Positions 44,474 to 54,088 are shown, counted from the stretch's first letter. The stretch: 64,000 nucleotides of DNA from Butyrivibrio sp. INlla14 (GCF_900102515.1 NZ_FMVS01000010.1:93080-157079); one strand, 5' to 3'. Numbers and translations are program-made. Notes: a model not told the origin generated them from the letters alone.

Positions 44474-45676
44474 TTATTGTGGTCTTGGTGATCCGCAGTT
44501 AGTGCAGAAATTTCCGTTGTTAAGATTTCCACACTTACATGTCCAGTTAGATGCTGGTCTTGGCTTACCACAATTAGTGCAGAAGTTGCCGTTGTTAGCA
44601 GCACCGCAAGAACATGTCCATGCTGCGCCACCCTGAGGCATCATCTGAGGAGCAGGAGTTGGAGCTGCCTGAGGAGCTGCCTGCTGCTGGCCCATCTGGA
44701 ACAACTGATTAGCGTTCATTCCGCCAGCCTGTCCCGCCATGTTCATGCCTGCAAATGCCATCATAGGGCCTGTTGCTGTATTTTTTGCTGCATCCTGCAT
44801 TGCCTGAGCCTGAGCGCTTGCAATTGTAGCAGCTGCCATATTAGGATTTCTAAGAGCACCAGCTCTCTGAAGCTCTTTAATAGTAGCTTCGTCTTCTTCT
44901 GAAGCTGTAACAGAGCTAACTCCAAAGCTAGAAATCTTGATTCCGTAGAACTCTGTCCACTTCTTGGAAAGTATCTCATTAAGGGCATCTGCGATTTCTG
45001 TGGTGTGCCCAGGAAGAGCGCTGTAACGGATGCCGCTTTCTGAAATTTTGGCAAATGCTGGCTGAAGAGCTGTAAGAAGCTCAGTTTTGAGCTGTGATTC
45101 GATTCTGTCTCTTGTAAACTCACCGCTTACATTTCCACAAATGTTTTTGTAGAAAAGAACCGGATCAACTACACGATAGCTGAATTCGCCGTGGCACTTG
45201 ATGCTAACGTCCATATCAAGTCCAATATTTGTATCAACTACGCGGAATGGAACAGGGTTAACTGTGCCATACTTGTTGCCAAGAATTTCCTTGGTATTTA
45301 CGAAATAAACGCGCTGATCCTTGGCTGCTGAACCGCCAAAGCCAACTCTTTTTCCAAATTCCTTGAAGGAAGCTACAATATTTTCCCCAAGGTCTCCATA
45401 AAATACAGAAGGTTCTGTAGAAACGTCATATACAAATTCACCGGCTTCTGCGCAGATTTCAGTAATCTGTCCCTGATCAACGAGGATCATACACTGTCCC
45501 TCGTTAACGGCGATGATAGAACCGTTAGAAATTACATTTTCGTTCCCCTTTCCAGCTTTCTTGACGCCCTTAGTCAAAAGAACATCGTTTGAAAGTGCTG
45601 GACAATAAAAATAGTCTCTCCACTGATCAGCTAAAACACTGCCACCAGCTACTAAAGCTGCCTGTAAAAGTCCCAT
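44474..45676 (-). CDS. ydjI: SPFH protein with C-terminal zinc ribbons (YdjI-like)
   Basis: The N-terminal two thirds is an SPFH domain of the virion-core/YdjI type (start MGLLQAALVAGGSVLADQWR, with VNEGQCMILVDQGQITEI and KFGVSSV-like strand regions). After an Ala/Met/Gln-rich linker (about 290-350) come two short zinc ribbons, WTCSCGAANNGNFCTNCGKP and WTCKCGNLNNGNFCTNCGSP, that are near-copies of each other. It probably assembles at the membrane and recruits partners through the ribbons. First gene of the three-gene minus-strand operon; AAGGAG precedes the ATG at good spacing. Confidence 0.88.
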   Translation of the reverse strand: MGLLQAALVAGGSVLADQWRDYFYCPALSNDVLLTKGVKKAGKGNENVISNGSIIAVNEGQCMILVDQGQITEICAEAGEFVYDVSTEPSVFYGDLGENIVASFKEFGKRVGFGGSAAKDQRVYFVNTKEILGNKYGTVNPVPFRVVDTNIGLDMDVSIKCHGEFSYRVVDPVLFYKNICGNVSGEFTRDRIESQLKTELLTALQPAFAKISESGIRYSALPGHTTEIADALNEILSKKWTEFYGIKISSFGVSSVTASEEDEATIKELQRAGALRNPNMAAATIASAQAQAMQDAAKNTATGPMMAFAGMNMAGQAGGMNANQLFQMGQQQAAPQAAPTPAPQMMPQGGAAWTCSCGAANNGNFCTNCGKPRPASNWTCKCGNLNNGNFCTNCGSPRPQ

Positions 45677-45767
45677 AAATATCTCCTTTCATACATAAAA
45701 AATCTAAACACACCTATTTTCGCACATTTTAGCGGAAAATGCACCTTTTTTAGTGTATTATTACCTT

Positions 45768-47375
45768 ATGAAGACTAATAGTTTGCATATTACTATTAAT
45801 ACAGGAGAAAAGACTGTTATGTTGCAGGCTCCAAGAGGGAAACAGCTCAAGGGGCTTTTAAGTGATGCGGGAATAAAAGTGACCCTTCCATGCGCTGGAA
45901 TGGGGCGCTGTGGAAAGTGCAGGGTAAGGTTTTTAAAAGGAGCGCCAAAGGCAAGCTTTCAGGACAAGAGTTTCTTGTCAGAAAAAGAGATAGAAGATGG
46001 TGTGAGACTATTGTGCAGGGCTGTTTTGACCGAGGATGCAGAGATAGTCCTTGAAGAAGGGCAGCTTAAAGAAGAAAAAATATATGCCGCTGGTAAGATG
46101 CTAAAAACCATGAAAAAGGACAATCCTGCTCCCGAGACTATGAGCAATTTTGGAGTGGCAATAGATATAGGAACCACTACTATCGGCCTAATGATAATTG
46201 GCATGAATCCACAAGGAGAGCAGTATATTTATGGTGTGTTTTCTGGAACCAATCATCAAAGAAGTTTCGGTGCAGACGTTATTTCAAGGATTGCGGCAGC
46301 AGGTGAAGGCCATGGAGATGAACTTTTTTGCCTTATAAGAGATGATATTTTAGAACTTATAGAAAACGCTCTGGCTAAATTCGGCGTTAATAAGCTTGAT
46401 GTGATAACAATTACAGGAAACACTACAATGCTGCATCTGCTGCGGGGCTATGATGTTACTGGTCTTGGCAGATTCCCATATGAGCCATATTCTCTAAAAC
46501 CAGAGAAAATAAGTGCTTTTGACCTCTGGGGAAACGATATCCCTGAGTATCTTAGACATGCAAGAGTGCTTATAATGCCGGGAATATCAGCATTTGTCGG
46601 AGCGGATATAGTAGCTGATATTTATGCAGCAAATATGATCAAAAAGAGCTACAGTGAACTTCTTATTGATCTTGGGACCAACGGAGAGATGGCTTTTTGG
46701 GATGGAAGTGAGCTTTTTGTGACATCCACAGCAGCAGGCCCTGTGTTTGAGGCAGGTGGTATAAGCTGTGGAATGGCAGCAGTTCCGGGAGCAATATCAG
46801 AAGTTTATATAAAAAGACCTCCGGATTCAGGCAGGTTTGAAGTAAAGCTTGGAACCATATTAAACAAGGAACCTGTAGGTATATGCGGCTCAGGGGTTCT
46901 TGAGGCAGTATCCGAACTTGTGAGAAATAAGATTATTGATGAGACAGGTCTTTTGACAGAGGAGTACTTCAGTGAGGGATTCCCACTTACAACAGAGGGA
47001 AAAGAAATAAGGCTTACTCAGAATGATATAAGAAATGTACAGCTTGGAAAGGCTGCACTTTATGCGGCACAGAAAGAGCTGTTAAAGGAGAAAAAGCCTG
47101 AATATATAGCAGTGTGCGGCGGGTATGGCGCATGCCTGATGGCTGAGAAATTAAGATATCTAAAGCTCTTCCCGTATGAAGAAAGCCATGTATTTGCTTC
47201 TCCTTACTCAGCCCTTTCAGGGTGCATGCTGCTTTTAAAGGCGGCTCTTAAGGGAACGAGCGAAGAAGAAAAGATCATAGCTGAACTTGATGATATAGTA
47301 AAAAGGGCCCACGTAGTTGAATTATCAAATAAGGATAATTTCACAGAAAACTATGTGGAAGCTATGAATTTTTGA
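45768..47375 (+). CDS. RACo-like 2Fe-2S / ASKHA ATPase protein
   Basis: An N-terminal [2Fe-2S] ferredoxin-type domain has cysteines in PCAGMGRCGKCRVRF and LLCRAVL; an ASKHA-fold ATPase region (from about 120) follows with AIDIGTTTIGLMIIG and LIDLGTNGEMAFW. This is the layout of reductive activators of corrinoid enzymes (RACo) and the DUF4445 group. Those proteins use ATP to reset oxidised cobalamin in methyltransferases. No corrinoid protein or methyltransferase is adjacent, so the partner is unknown. The ATG has no Shine-Dalgarno site and lies 6 bases after a TATTAT; a GTG five codons upstream is no better. The end of the operon may include the small DUF6472 gene. Confidence 0.82.
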   Translation: MKTNSLHITINTGEKTVMLQAPRGKQLKGLLSDAGIKVTLPCAGMGRCGKCRVRFLKGAPKASFQDKSFLSEKEIEDGVRLLCRAVLTEDAEIVLEEGQLKEEKIYAAGKMLKTMKKDNPAPETMSNFGVAIDIGTTTIGLMIIGMNPQGEQYIYGVFSGTNHQRSFGADVISRIAAAGEGHGDELFCLIRDDILELIENALAKFGVNKLDVITITGNTTMLHLLRGYDVTGLGRFPYEPYSLKPEKISAFDLWGNDIPEYLRHARVLIMPGISAFVGADIVADIYAANMIKKSYSELLIDLGTNGEMAFWDGSELFVTSTAAGPVFEAGGISCGMAAVPGAISEVYIKRPPDSGRFEVKLGTILNKEPVGICGSGVLEAVSELVRNKIIDETGLLTEEYFSEGFPLTTEGKEIRLTQNDIRNVQLGKAALYAAQKELLKEKKPEYIAVCGGYGACLMAEKLRYLKLFPYEESHVFASPYSALSGCMLLLKAALKGTSEEEKIIAELDDIVKRAHVVELSNKDNFTENYVEAMNF

Positions 47376-47429
47376 TGTATTATGATATGGGTGTCAAAAG
47401 TCAAAATGAATACATCCGGAGGTTTTTAT

Positions 47430-47600
47430 ATGATCTGTGATACATGTGCTAATTATGTCTATGATGAGGATTGGGAGTGCTACACCTGCATGGTCAATAT
47501 GGATGAGGATGATTATTACCGCATGATGTCAGGTAGCAATAAAGAGTGTCCCTACTATCAGGACAATGATGAATATAAAGTGGTAAGACATCAGATGTAA
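47430..47600 (+). CDS. Small Cys-rich protein (DUF6472 type)
   Basis: A 56-residue protein with CDTCANYVYDEDWECYTCMV, a later KECPYY, and the closing NDEYKVVRHQM, which fits the DUF6472 family common in Lachnospiraceae. Five cysteines in CxxC pairs suggest a zinc-binding knuckle. The ATG has CGGAGG 7 bases upstream; an upstream in-frame ATG at 47382 is less likely. The function is unknown. It stands between the RACo-like gene and the ABC transporter operon. Confidence 0.75.
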   Translation: MICDTCANYVYDEDWECYTCMVNMDEDDYYRMMSGSNKECPYYQDNDEYKVVRHQM

Positions 47601-47650
47601 GCGATATGTGGATGAGAGGAATAAAGAAATGCGAATGAAGAGGAAAAAAT

Positions 47651-48745
47651 ATGAAAATAGTTTTACAGCATGTAACTAAACGTTTCCCTAACAGGAACAA
47701 AAAGATAAAGGATGATGTGATCGCAGTTAATGATTTTAATTTTGAGATACCAGATGGCAAGCTAATAGGTCTTTTGGGCCCATCTGGCTGCGGAAAGAGT
47801 ACAGCTCTTAACCTCATCTGCGGACTTGAGAAGCCATCTGAGGGCCGCATTTTCTTTGGCGATACAGATGTAACTGACCTTCCACCAGAGCACAGAGGAG
47901 TAGGCCTTGTTTTTCAGAACTATGCACTTTATCCGCACCTTACAGTAAGAGAAAACATAAGATTTCCACTTGAGAACTTAAGAGGAGCCAAAAAGCTCTC
48001 CAAGGAGGAAATGGAGAAAAAGGTACAGGAGGCGGCAAAGCTTGTCCAGATCCAGGACCTTTTAGACAGAAGGCCCAATGAAATGTCAGGTGGACAGCAG
48101 CAGCGAGTAGCCATAGCTAGAGCTCTTGTTAAGAGGCCGCAGGTGCTTCTTCTTGATGAGCCTTTGTCAAACCTTGATGCAAGGCTAAGACTTCAGACCA
48201 GAGAAGAGCTTAAGAGAATTCAGGTGGAAACTGGAATTACAACAGTATTTGTAACTCACGACCAGGAAGAGGCCATGAGTATTTCAGATACGATTGTTGT
48301 CATGAAGGATGGCGTGCTTCAGCAGATGGGACTTCCTCAGGATATATATGATGAGCCGGTAAATCTTTTTGTGGCAAGCTTTCTTGGAACACCTCAGATC
48401 AATACCTTTACGGGTGAAATCAAGGACGAAAAGGTTTATATAGGAGATGCGGCTGTGCTTGATGCCAAGGGAATTGCAGATGGAGATGTCTATGTGGCAA
48501 TAAGACCAGAGGGCTTTATTATTGATGAGAACGGCCCCCTTGAATGCGACTTCCTAAATCGTGAAGTAATGGGACGAGACACTAGCTTTGTGGCAACTCA
48601 CCCACTTTTTGTCGGTGAAAATATAAGAGCGATAATTCCTTCAGAGGAAACAAAGACAGCTGTTGATGGCAAGATCAGATTTTCGCTTAAACCCAAGAAA
48701 GTATGCGTTTTTGACGGAGTAACCAGAGAGAGGATCATGTTATGA
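47651..48745 (+). CDS. Sugar ABC transporter ATPase (MsmX/UgpC type)
   Basis: Nucleotide-binding subunit of a carbohydrate importer. Walker A GPSGCGKST near residue 42, Q-loop FQNYALYPHLTV, signature MSGGQQQR near 147, Walker B LLLDEP near 167, the D-loop SNLDARLR and switch His in FVTHDQEEA are all intact. A C-terminal regulatory TOBE-type domain (about 245-364) follows. Its stop overlaps the start of the first permease gene by 4 bases (ATGA). Having its own ATPase inside the operon is notable, because many Firmicutes share one MsmX among several importers. Confidence 0.92.
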   Translation: MKIVLQHVTKRFPNRNKKIKDDVIAVNDFNFEIPDGKLIGLLGPSGCGKSTALNLICGLEKPSEGRIFFGDTDVTDLPPEHRGVGLVFQNYALYPHLTVRENIRFPLENLRGAKKLSKEEMEKKVQEAAKLVQIQDLLDRRPNEMSGGQQQRVAIARALVKRPQVLLLDEPLSNLDARLRLQTREELKRIQVETGITTVFVTHDQEEAMSISDTIVVMKDGVLQQMGLPQDIYDEPVNLFVASFLGTPQINTFTGEIKDEKVYIGDAAVLDAKGIADGDVYVAIRPEGFIIDENGPLECDFLNREVMGRDTSFVATHPLFVGENIRAIIPSEETKTAVDGKIRFSLKPKKVCVFDGVTRERIML

Positions 48746-49632
48746 AAAAGAACTTGACTGCCTGGCTATGTCTTTTGCCAGCAATAGCATTTCTTGGAGT
48801 ATTCATGGTATATCCTCTTGTGGATGTACTTATATATTCCTTTGAAGAAGGCTATAACTTTGCTTCCCAGACCTTTTGGGGAACAGGTTTTTATAACTAT
48901 TCCTATGTCCTTCACGATCCTTATTTTATCCAGGCTCTGAAGAACACCTTCATAATAGTTATAATCACAGTGCCATTGTCTACTGGAATAGCTCTTTTGA
49001 TATCCCTGGGACTTAGTTCCATCAAGGCTTTGAGGGATTTCTTTCAAACTGTCTATTTCCTTCCATATGTGACCAATACATTGGCTGTAGGTCTTGTTTT
49101 TATGATTTTGTTCAAAAAAACTGCCTATTCCGATGGCCTTGTTTCGCTTCTTATACAGCTCTTTGGCGGTCCCTCTGTGGATTTCATCGATGGACCATAT
49201 TGGGCCAAGATGTTTGTTATGTGCTTTTACACAATATGGATTGTTATGCCATTTAAGATACTTATACTTACAAGTGCATTGGCTTCAGTGAATCCAATGT
49301 TTTACAAGGCAGCCCAGGTGGATGCAACTCCTAAGTGGAGAATTTTTTACAAGATAACGCTCCCTATGATCTCTCCTATGGTCTTTTACCTGATAATTAC
49401 AGGCTTTATCGGGGCTTTTAAGGCCTATAGTGATGAGGTTGCCCTATTTGGCACAGACCTAAATGCTGCAGGAATGAACACTATTGTTGGATATGTGTAT
49501 GACATGCTCTATGGAAACAGTGGTGGTTATCCATCTTATGCATCGGCAGCAGCTTTGATACTTTTTTCCATAGTATTTACGATCACGACCATCAACCTTA
49601 TGGTCAGCAGGAAAACTGTTCATTATCAGTAA
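48742..49632 (+). CDS. Sugar ABC transporter permease, MalF type
   Basis: A 296-residue integral membrane protein with six transmembrane helices. It carries the permease coupling motif, here YKAAQVDATPKWRIFYKITLPM near residue 200, which docks the ATPase. It forms the first half of the translocation pore. Start and stop overlaps show tight coupling with the ATPase gene. Confidence 0.9.
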   Translation: MKKNLTAWLCLLPAIAFLGVFMVYPLVDVLIYSFEEGYNFASQTFWGTGFYNYSYVLHDPYFIQALKNTFIIVIITVPLSTGIALLISLGLSSIKALRDFFQTVYFLPYVTNTLAVGLVFMILFKKTAYSDGLVSLLIQLFGGPSVDFIDGPYWAKMFVMCFYTIWIVMPFKILILTSALASVNPMFYKAAQVDATPKWRIFYKITLPMISPMVFYLIITGFIGAFKAYSDEVALFGTDLNAAGMNTIVGYVYDMLYGNSGGYPSYASAAALILFSIVFTITTINLMVSRKTVHYQ

Positions 49633-49652
49633 TAGCGGGGATTTGAGATCAG

Positions 49653-50525
49653 ATGAACGAAAAAGCTAATAAAAAAATAGAGAAACAGGCAAGGATAAAC
49701 GAGAGAGTCAGAAAGATTGTTATTTATTTTCTTTTGACGCTGTGGGGAGTTTTGGTGTTATTTCCCTTCTACTGGATGATATTGACTTCTGTAAAGGGGT
49801 ACGGAGCCTACAATTCTGAGTATGTTCCAAAGTTCTTTACATTAAGCCCTACAACAGCTAACTATATTACAGCTTTTACTGCGGTGCCTCTGGCCAAGTA
49901 CTTCTTTAACACCTTTATATTTACTGTTATCACAACCCTTCTGATGATGGTGGTAGTTGTTTTGTCGGCCTTCGCTTTTGCAAGGCTTGATTTTAGGGGA
50001 AAAGATATAGTGTTCTCACTGTTTCTTTCTCTTATGATGATACCTAACGAACTGGTTATCATTACTAATTATGTGACCATAACAAACTTAGACCTTAGAA
50101 ATACTTTCCTGGGACTGGTGCTTCCTTCTGTAACCTCTGTCTTTTACATATATCTTTTGAAGGAAAACTTTGAGCAGATTCCTGAGGAGCTTTATAAGGC
50201 TGCCAAGGTGGATGGAACTTCAGACTTTAGATACCTTGTCAGAGTTATGCTTCCAATATCAAGGCCAACAATTGTGACGATCACAATACTCAAGGTCATT
50301 GAATGCTGGAATTCCTATGTTTGGCCAAGACTTATAACTGATGATCAGAATTATTTCCTTGTTTCCAATGGTATTCAGGAGATCAGAGAAAACGGTTTTG
50401 GACGAGAAAACGTGCCTGCTATGATGGCAGCAGTTGTGGTTATTTCAGTTCCCCTTGTTGTTTTGTTCCTGATCTTCAGGCATAAGATCATGGAAGGCGT
50501 AGCAAGAGGCGGCACAAAGGGCTGA
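49653..50525 (+). CDS. Sugar ABC transporter permease, MalG type
   Basis: A 290-residue partner permease with six helices and a basic start (NEKANKKIEKQARINERVRK). The coupling loop reads YKAAKVDGTSDFRYLVRVML near 185. It begins 20 bases after the first permease. Together they form a heterodimeric pore of the CUT1 type for oligosaccharides. The substrate is unknown. Confidence 0.9.
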   Translation: MNEKANKKIEKQARINERVRKIVIYFLLTLWGVLVLFPFYWMILTSVKGYGAYNSEYVPKFFTLSPTTANYITAFTAVPLAKYFFNTFIFTVITTLLMMVVVVLSAFAFARLDFRGKDIVFSLFLSLMMIPNELVIITNYVTITNLDLRNTFLGLVLPSVTSVFYIYLLKENFEQIPEELYKAAKVDGTSDFRYLVRVMLPISRPTIVTITILKVIECWNSYVWPRLITDDQNYFLVSNGIQEIRENGFGRENVPAMMAAVVVISVPLVVLFLIFRHKIMEGVARGGTKG

Positions 50526-50574
50526 GCAAGACAAAAACTAGAATTTATCTGCAGTAACTGTAACGGAGATGAAG

Positions 50575-52167
50575 ATGAAGAAACATAGAATAATAACCGC
50601 AGTTCTGGGGGCTATGCTGCTACTTGGCGGATGCCATGGAGCCAAGGCATCTACGGACTTTACAATACCAGAAGAGTTTGATGAAACAAAAAAGATTGAG
50701 ATCACCTTTTGGGCCAAAAATGATACAAATGTAACCCAGACAGCTATTTACAATAAGGCAATTGAGGACTTTCAGGCTTTATATCCTAATATAACTGTCA
50801 ATATGAGGCTTTATACAGACTATGGCAAGATTTACAATGACGTTATCACTAATATTTCAACCAATACAACGCCAAATGTCTGCATAACCTATCCAGATCA
50901 CATTGCCACATATCTTACAGGAAATAATACAGTAGTTCCACTTGATGATCTTTTTGCAGATCCTGAGTATGGACTTGGAGGAAGCAGATTAAAGTTTGAT
51001 TCACCTTCTGTTTCAGAGATAGTACCTGAGTTTCTTGATGAGTGTATGATCGGGGAAAAACATTATGCAATTCCCTACATGCGTTCAACAGAGGCCTGCT
51101 ATGTTAACAAGACATATGTTGAAAAGCTTGGATTTGAGCTACCTGATAAGCTTACCTGGGACTTTGTCTGGGAGGTTTCTGAGGCAGCCATGGCTAAAAA
51201 TACAGATGGAACCTTTAAGGTAAATGGGCAAAACGTGCTGATTCCATTTATCTACAAATCAACAGATAACATGATGATTCAGTCCCTTAAACAGCTTGGA
51301 GCAGACTACTCTGATGCTGATGGGAATGTCCTTTTGTTTAACGACGATACAAGAAATGTTCTAAAGACAGTTGCGGAGCACACAAAGACAGGGGCCTTTT
51401 CGACCTTTAAGATTTCTGGATATCCAGCCAATTTCCTAAATGCCGGACAGTGCATATTTGCTATTGACTCTACTGCAGGAGCTACCTGGATGGGATCCAA
51501 GGCACCCCTTCTTGATATATCAGCTGATAAGGTTGTGGATTTTGAGACTGAGGTCATGGCAATACCTCAGTATGATCCAGAGAACCCCGTGATGATATCT
51601 CAGGGACCTTCGATATGTGTGTTTAACAAAAAAGATTCGCAGGAAGTTCTTGCATCCTGGCTGTTTGCGCAATTTCTTTTGACCAATGATGTTCAGATAG
51701 CTTACTCAGAGACTGAAGGCTATCTTCCTGTTACAAAAAAAGCGCAGGATGCACAGGAATATCAGGATTATCTGGCAAAAGAGGGTGAGGATAACGACCT
51801 TCATTACGATGTAAAGATAAAGGCTGCAAAGCTTTTAATGGAAAATACGGGAAACACCTTTGTAACACCGGTATTTAACGGTTCTGCATCGGTCAGAGAT
51901 GCTGCAGGACAGCTTATTGAGAACGTTACTAAGTCTGTTAAGAGAAAAAAGACTGTGGATGATGCTTTTATAGATGGGCTGTATGAGGATGTTAAGTCTT
52001 TGTATCATCTGGATCAGGGAGGAGCTTCCGGAGTTTCAGGTGGAAAAGCAGACCTGGGAAAACTTCCAGTTGCATCGGTATGTCTTTTGCTGGGGCTAGT
52101 AATTACCTGGGTTTTGATAGGCGTCTATGCCCTAAGAGAGAGGATAAAATCAAAAGATAGACAATAA
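50575..52167 (+). CDS. Sugar-binding lipoprotein with C-terminal membrane helix
   Basis: Extracellular solute-binding protein of the ABC importer. Lipobox LLLGGC at the N terminus anchors it by lipid, and the body has the family pattern (KIEITFWAKNDTN, then YPNITVNMRLYTDYGK). Unusually, residues about 495-518 form a second hydrophobic helix (VASVCLLLGLVITWVLIGVY) followed by a basic tail, so the protein would be tethered at both ends. The gene is last in the operon, although binding-protein genes are often first. The start is the second of two near ATGs, because GGAG abuts the first one. Confidence 0.88.
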   Translation: MKKHRIITAVLGAMLLLGGCHGAKASTDFTIPEEFDETKKIEITFWAKNDTNVTQTAIYNKAIEDFQALYPNITVNMRLYTDYGKIYNDVITNISTNTTPNVCITYPDHIATYLTGNNTVVPLDDLFADPEYGLGGSRLKFDSPSVSEIVPEFLDECMIGEKHYAIPYMRSTEACYVNKTYVEKLGFELPDKLTWDFVWEVSEAAMAKNTDGTFKVNGQNVLIPFIYKSTDNMMIQSLKQLGADYSDADGNVLLFNDDTRNVLKTVAEHTKTGAFSTFKISGYPANFLNAGQCIFAIDSTAGATWMGSKAPLLDISADKVVDFETEVMAIPQYDPENPVMISQGPSICVFNKKDSQEVLASWLFAQFLLTNDVQIAYSETEGYLPVTKKAQDAQEYQDYLAKEGEDNDLHYDVKIKAAKLLMENTGNTFVTPVFNGSASVRDAAGQLIENVTKSVKRKKTVDDAFIDGLYEDVKSLYHLDQGGASGVSGGKADLGKLPVASVCLLLGLVITWVLIGVYALRERIKSKDRQ

Positions 52168-52171
52168 ATGT

Positions 52172-52200
52172 TTGTAATTAGTGCATATTGTTAGTATAAT
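52172..52200 (+). promoter_or_regulatory. Sigma-A promoter of the OB-fold-like lipoprotein gene
   Basis: TTGTAA (52172-52177) and TATAAT (52195-52200) with a 17-base spacer. A leader of about 95 bases follows with small hairpins (GCAGG / CCTGC and ATATCGC / GCGGTAT) before AGGAGG. Confidence 0.65.
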
Positions 52201-52303
52201 TCAATTGTTTATGAACGAGCAGGAATAGGCCTGCCCGTAAATAGTTTAGGGCTGTAATATCGCATGGCGGTATATAGACCCTGCACATATTAGGAGGAAT
52301 ATT

Positions 52304-53086
52304 ATGAAGAAGACATTAGCAGTGGTATTGACAATGGGTCTTGCACTTTCATTCGTTGGATGCGGTGACAAGGCAGCAGAGGTTACTGAGGCTCCAGTAG
52401 AGGCTGCAAGCGTAGTTGAAGAGGCAGCAACAGTTGCAGAGTCAGTAGCTGAGGAAGTAGTAGAAGAGGCAGAGGCTAAGGCAGAAGGCGTTATGACATA
52501 TGCTGAGTATGCTGCAGCTGAGCTTGATTCAGAAGTTGTTGTTGAGACTTATGTACAGGCCAAGCAGTCATGGTGGGAAGACAAGGCAACATTCTATACA
52601 CAGGATGAGGATGGCGCTTACTTCATCTATGAGATGGCTTGTTCACAGGAAGATTATGACAAGCTTGTTCCTGGAACAAAAATCAAGGTTTCAGGTGTTA
52701 AGTCTGAGTGGTCAGGTGAGGTTGAAATCGTTGATGCTACATTCGAAATCGAGGATGGCAACTTTGTAGCAGAAGCTAAGGATGCTACAGACCTTCTTGG
52801 TAAGGATGAGCTCATTGATCTTCAGAACCAGCTTGTTTCTTTCAAGGATATGACAGTTGAAGCTGTAGCTTACAAGAACGAGCAGCCTGGTGATGACATT
52901 TATGTTACACTTTCAAAGGATGGCGCAAGCTACGAGTTCTGCCTTGAGTATTATCTCAATGGTTCAGATGAAGAGTTTTACAACCTTGTTGGCGGCCTTA
53001 CAGCTGGACAGACAGTTGATGTAGAGGGATTCCTTTACTGGTATGAGGGCGCTAACCCACACATCACAAAAGTTACAGTAAAATAA
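52304..53086 (+). CDS. OB-fold-like lipoprotein of unknown function
   Basis: Lipoprotein signal with lipobox SFVGC, then a Val/Ala/Glu-rich low-complexity stretch (about 25-65) and a folded region of about 195 residues made of two similar halves rich in beta strands. VVVETYVQAKQSWWEDKATFY opens the first half, and VTLSKDGASYEFCLEYYL lies in the second. The pattern (strand, Val-Glu-Gly, Tyr/Trp-rich loop) resembles OB-fold or nucleic-acid-binding-like lipoproteins, but I cannot assign a ligand. It has its own promoter and strong AGGAGG site, and a strong terminator follows, so it is an independent unit and probably well expressed. Confidence 0.65.
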   Translation: MKKTLAVVLTMGLALSFVGCGDKAAEVTEAPVEAASVVEEAATVAESVAEEVVEEAEAKAEGVMTYAEYAAAELDSEVVVETYVQAKQSWWEDKATFYTQDEDGAYFIYEMACSQEDYDKLVPGTKIKVSGVKSEWSGEVEIVDATFEIEDGNFVAEAKDATDLLGKDELIDLQNQLVSFKDMTVEAVAYKNEQPGDDIYVTLSKDGASYEFCLEYYLNGSDEEFYNLVGGLTAGQTVDVEGFLYWYEGANPHITKVTVK

Positions 53087-53111
53087 TCAATTTATATATT
53101 TAACCGACTTA

Positions 53112-53142
53112 GGGCGTGGCAGTTATCTGCCACGCCCGTTTG
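53112..53142 (+). terminator. GC-rich terminator hairpin
   Basis: GGGCGTGGCAG and CTGCCACGCCC form an 11-base perfect stem with loop TTAT. The T tail is weak (GTTTGCATT). Confidence 0.75.
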
Positions 53143-53284
53143 CATTAATTGTGGTAAATTCGCGGCATTTATTTATTTTTGTAATTCTTGATATAATAAG
53201 ATTGATAGATTTACAAACAAGAGCAGCTTGTGGTAATTTAACCTGATGTAACAGACACGCAGATTTAAGTTACGAGGAATATTT

Positions 53285-54088
53285 ATGATCAAAGAAGTTC
53301 ACATTGATACACTTGAAAAACTGCTTCCCCTTCTGACAGAGCAGGAATACAGACCAGATCTTGACAGAAACAGAAGCCCATACGTATACAGAGGCATGTC
53401 TGATGCATCCTTTAAGATGTATACAAGCCTTAGCAGGAACTGCAAGGGAAGACAGAAACATCTTGAGCCTGCGATACTTGAGAATTTCGCCAAGTATGCC
53501 ATAAATGACGAGCCTTCTATAGGGCATTCGGTTTGGAGACAGATGATCCTGGGTCAGCACTATGGCCTGCCAACAAGGCTCCTTGACTGGACTCAGTCCG
53601 CTTTAGTTGCCCTTAACTTTTCAATGACAGAAGAAAACCTGGAAGAAATGGACAAGCACGACAGCATGGTCTGGAGGATCAATATGTCTGAGATGGTCCT
53701 TCAACTTCCTGATTCCTACAAGCGCGCAGTATACGAGAAGAATTCCACAATCTTTACTGTTGATATGTTAAAAGAACTTACGGGAAACAGCCTAAAGCAA
53801 TATGACAAGGACATGGGCGATAGCGCCATGGTGATCATTGAACCACCCTCATTGAATCAGAGAATCATAAATCAGCACTCATTCTTTGCAGTAGTTCCTA
53901 TGGGAATAGAAGATATCGAGGGATTCCTTGATAAGTACACCAAGGATACTGTAAAGTACGTTATAGATAAAAAACTCCGTTGGAGAGTAAGAGACATGCT
54001 AGATCAGCTCAACATGAGCGAACGCATAGTATACCCCGGCCTCGAAGGCCTCTCCAAGTGGATAGCAAGACATTACTACGTGAAATGA
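53285..54088 (+). CDS. FRG-domain protein
   Basis: The N-terminal half contains the FRG domain signature: YVYRGMSDASFKMYTSLSRN near residue 30 and LGQHYGLPTRLLDWTQSALVAL near 90. FRG proteins occur across bacteria and phages, often in accessory or defence regions; the activity is not established. The C-terminal half (about 150-267) is soluble and unassigned. GAGGAA precedes the ATG. The last 100 bases are rich in C-ending codons compared with the rest. A palindromic element begins 3 bases after the stop codon. Confidence 0.78.
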   Translation: MIKEVHIDTLEKLLPLLTEQEYRPDLDRNRSPYVYRGMSDASFKMYTSLSRNCKGRQKHLEPAILENFAKYAINDEPSIGHSVWRQMILGQHYGLPTRLLDWTQSALVALNFSMTEENLEEMDKHDSMVWRINMSEMVLQLPDSYKRAVYEKNSTIFTVDMLKELTGNSLKQYDKDMGDSAMVIIEPPSLNQRIINQHSFFAVVPMGIEDIEGFLDKYTKDTVKYVIDKKLRWRVRDMLDQLNMSERIVYPGLEGLSKWIARHYYVK

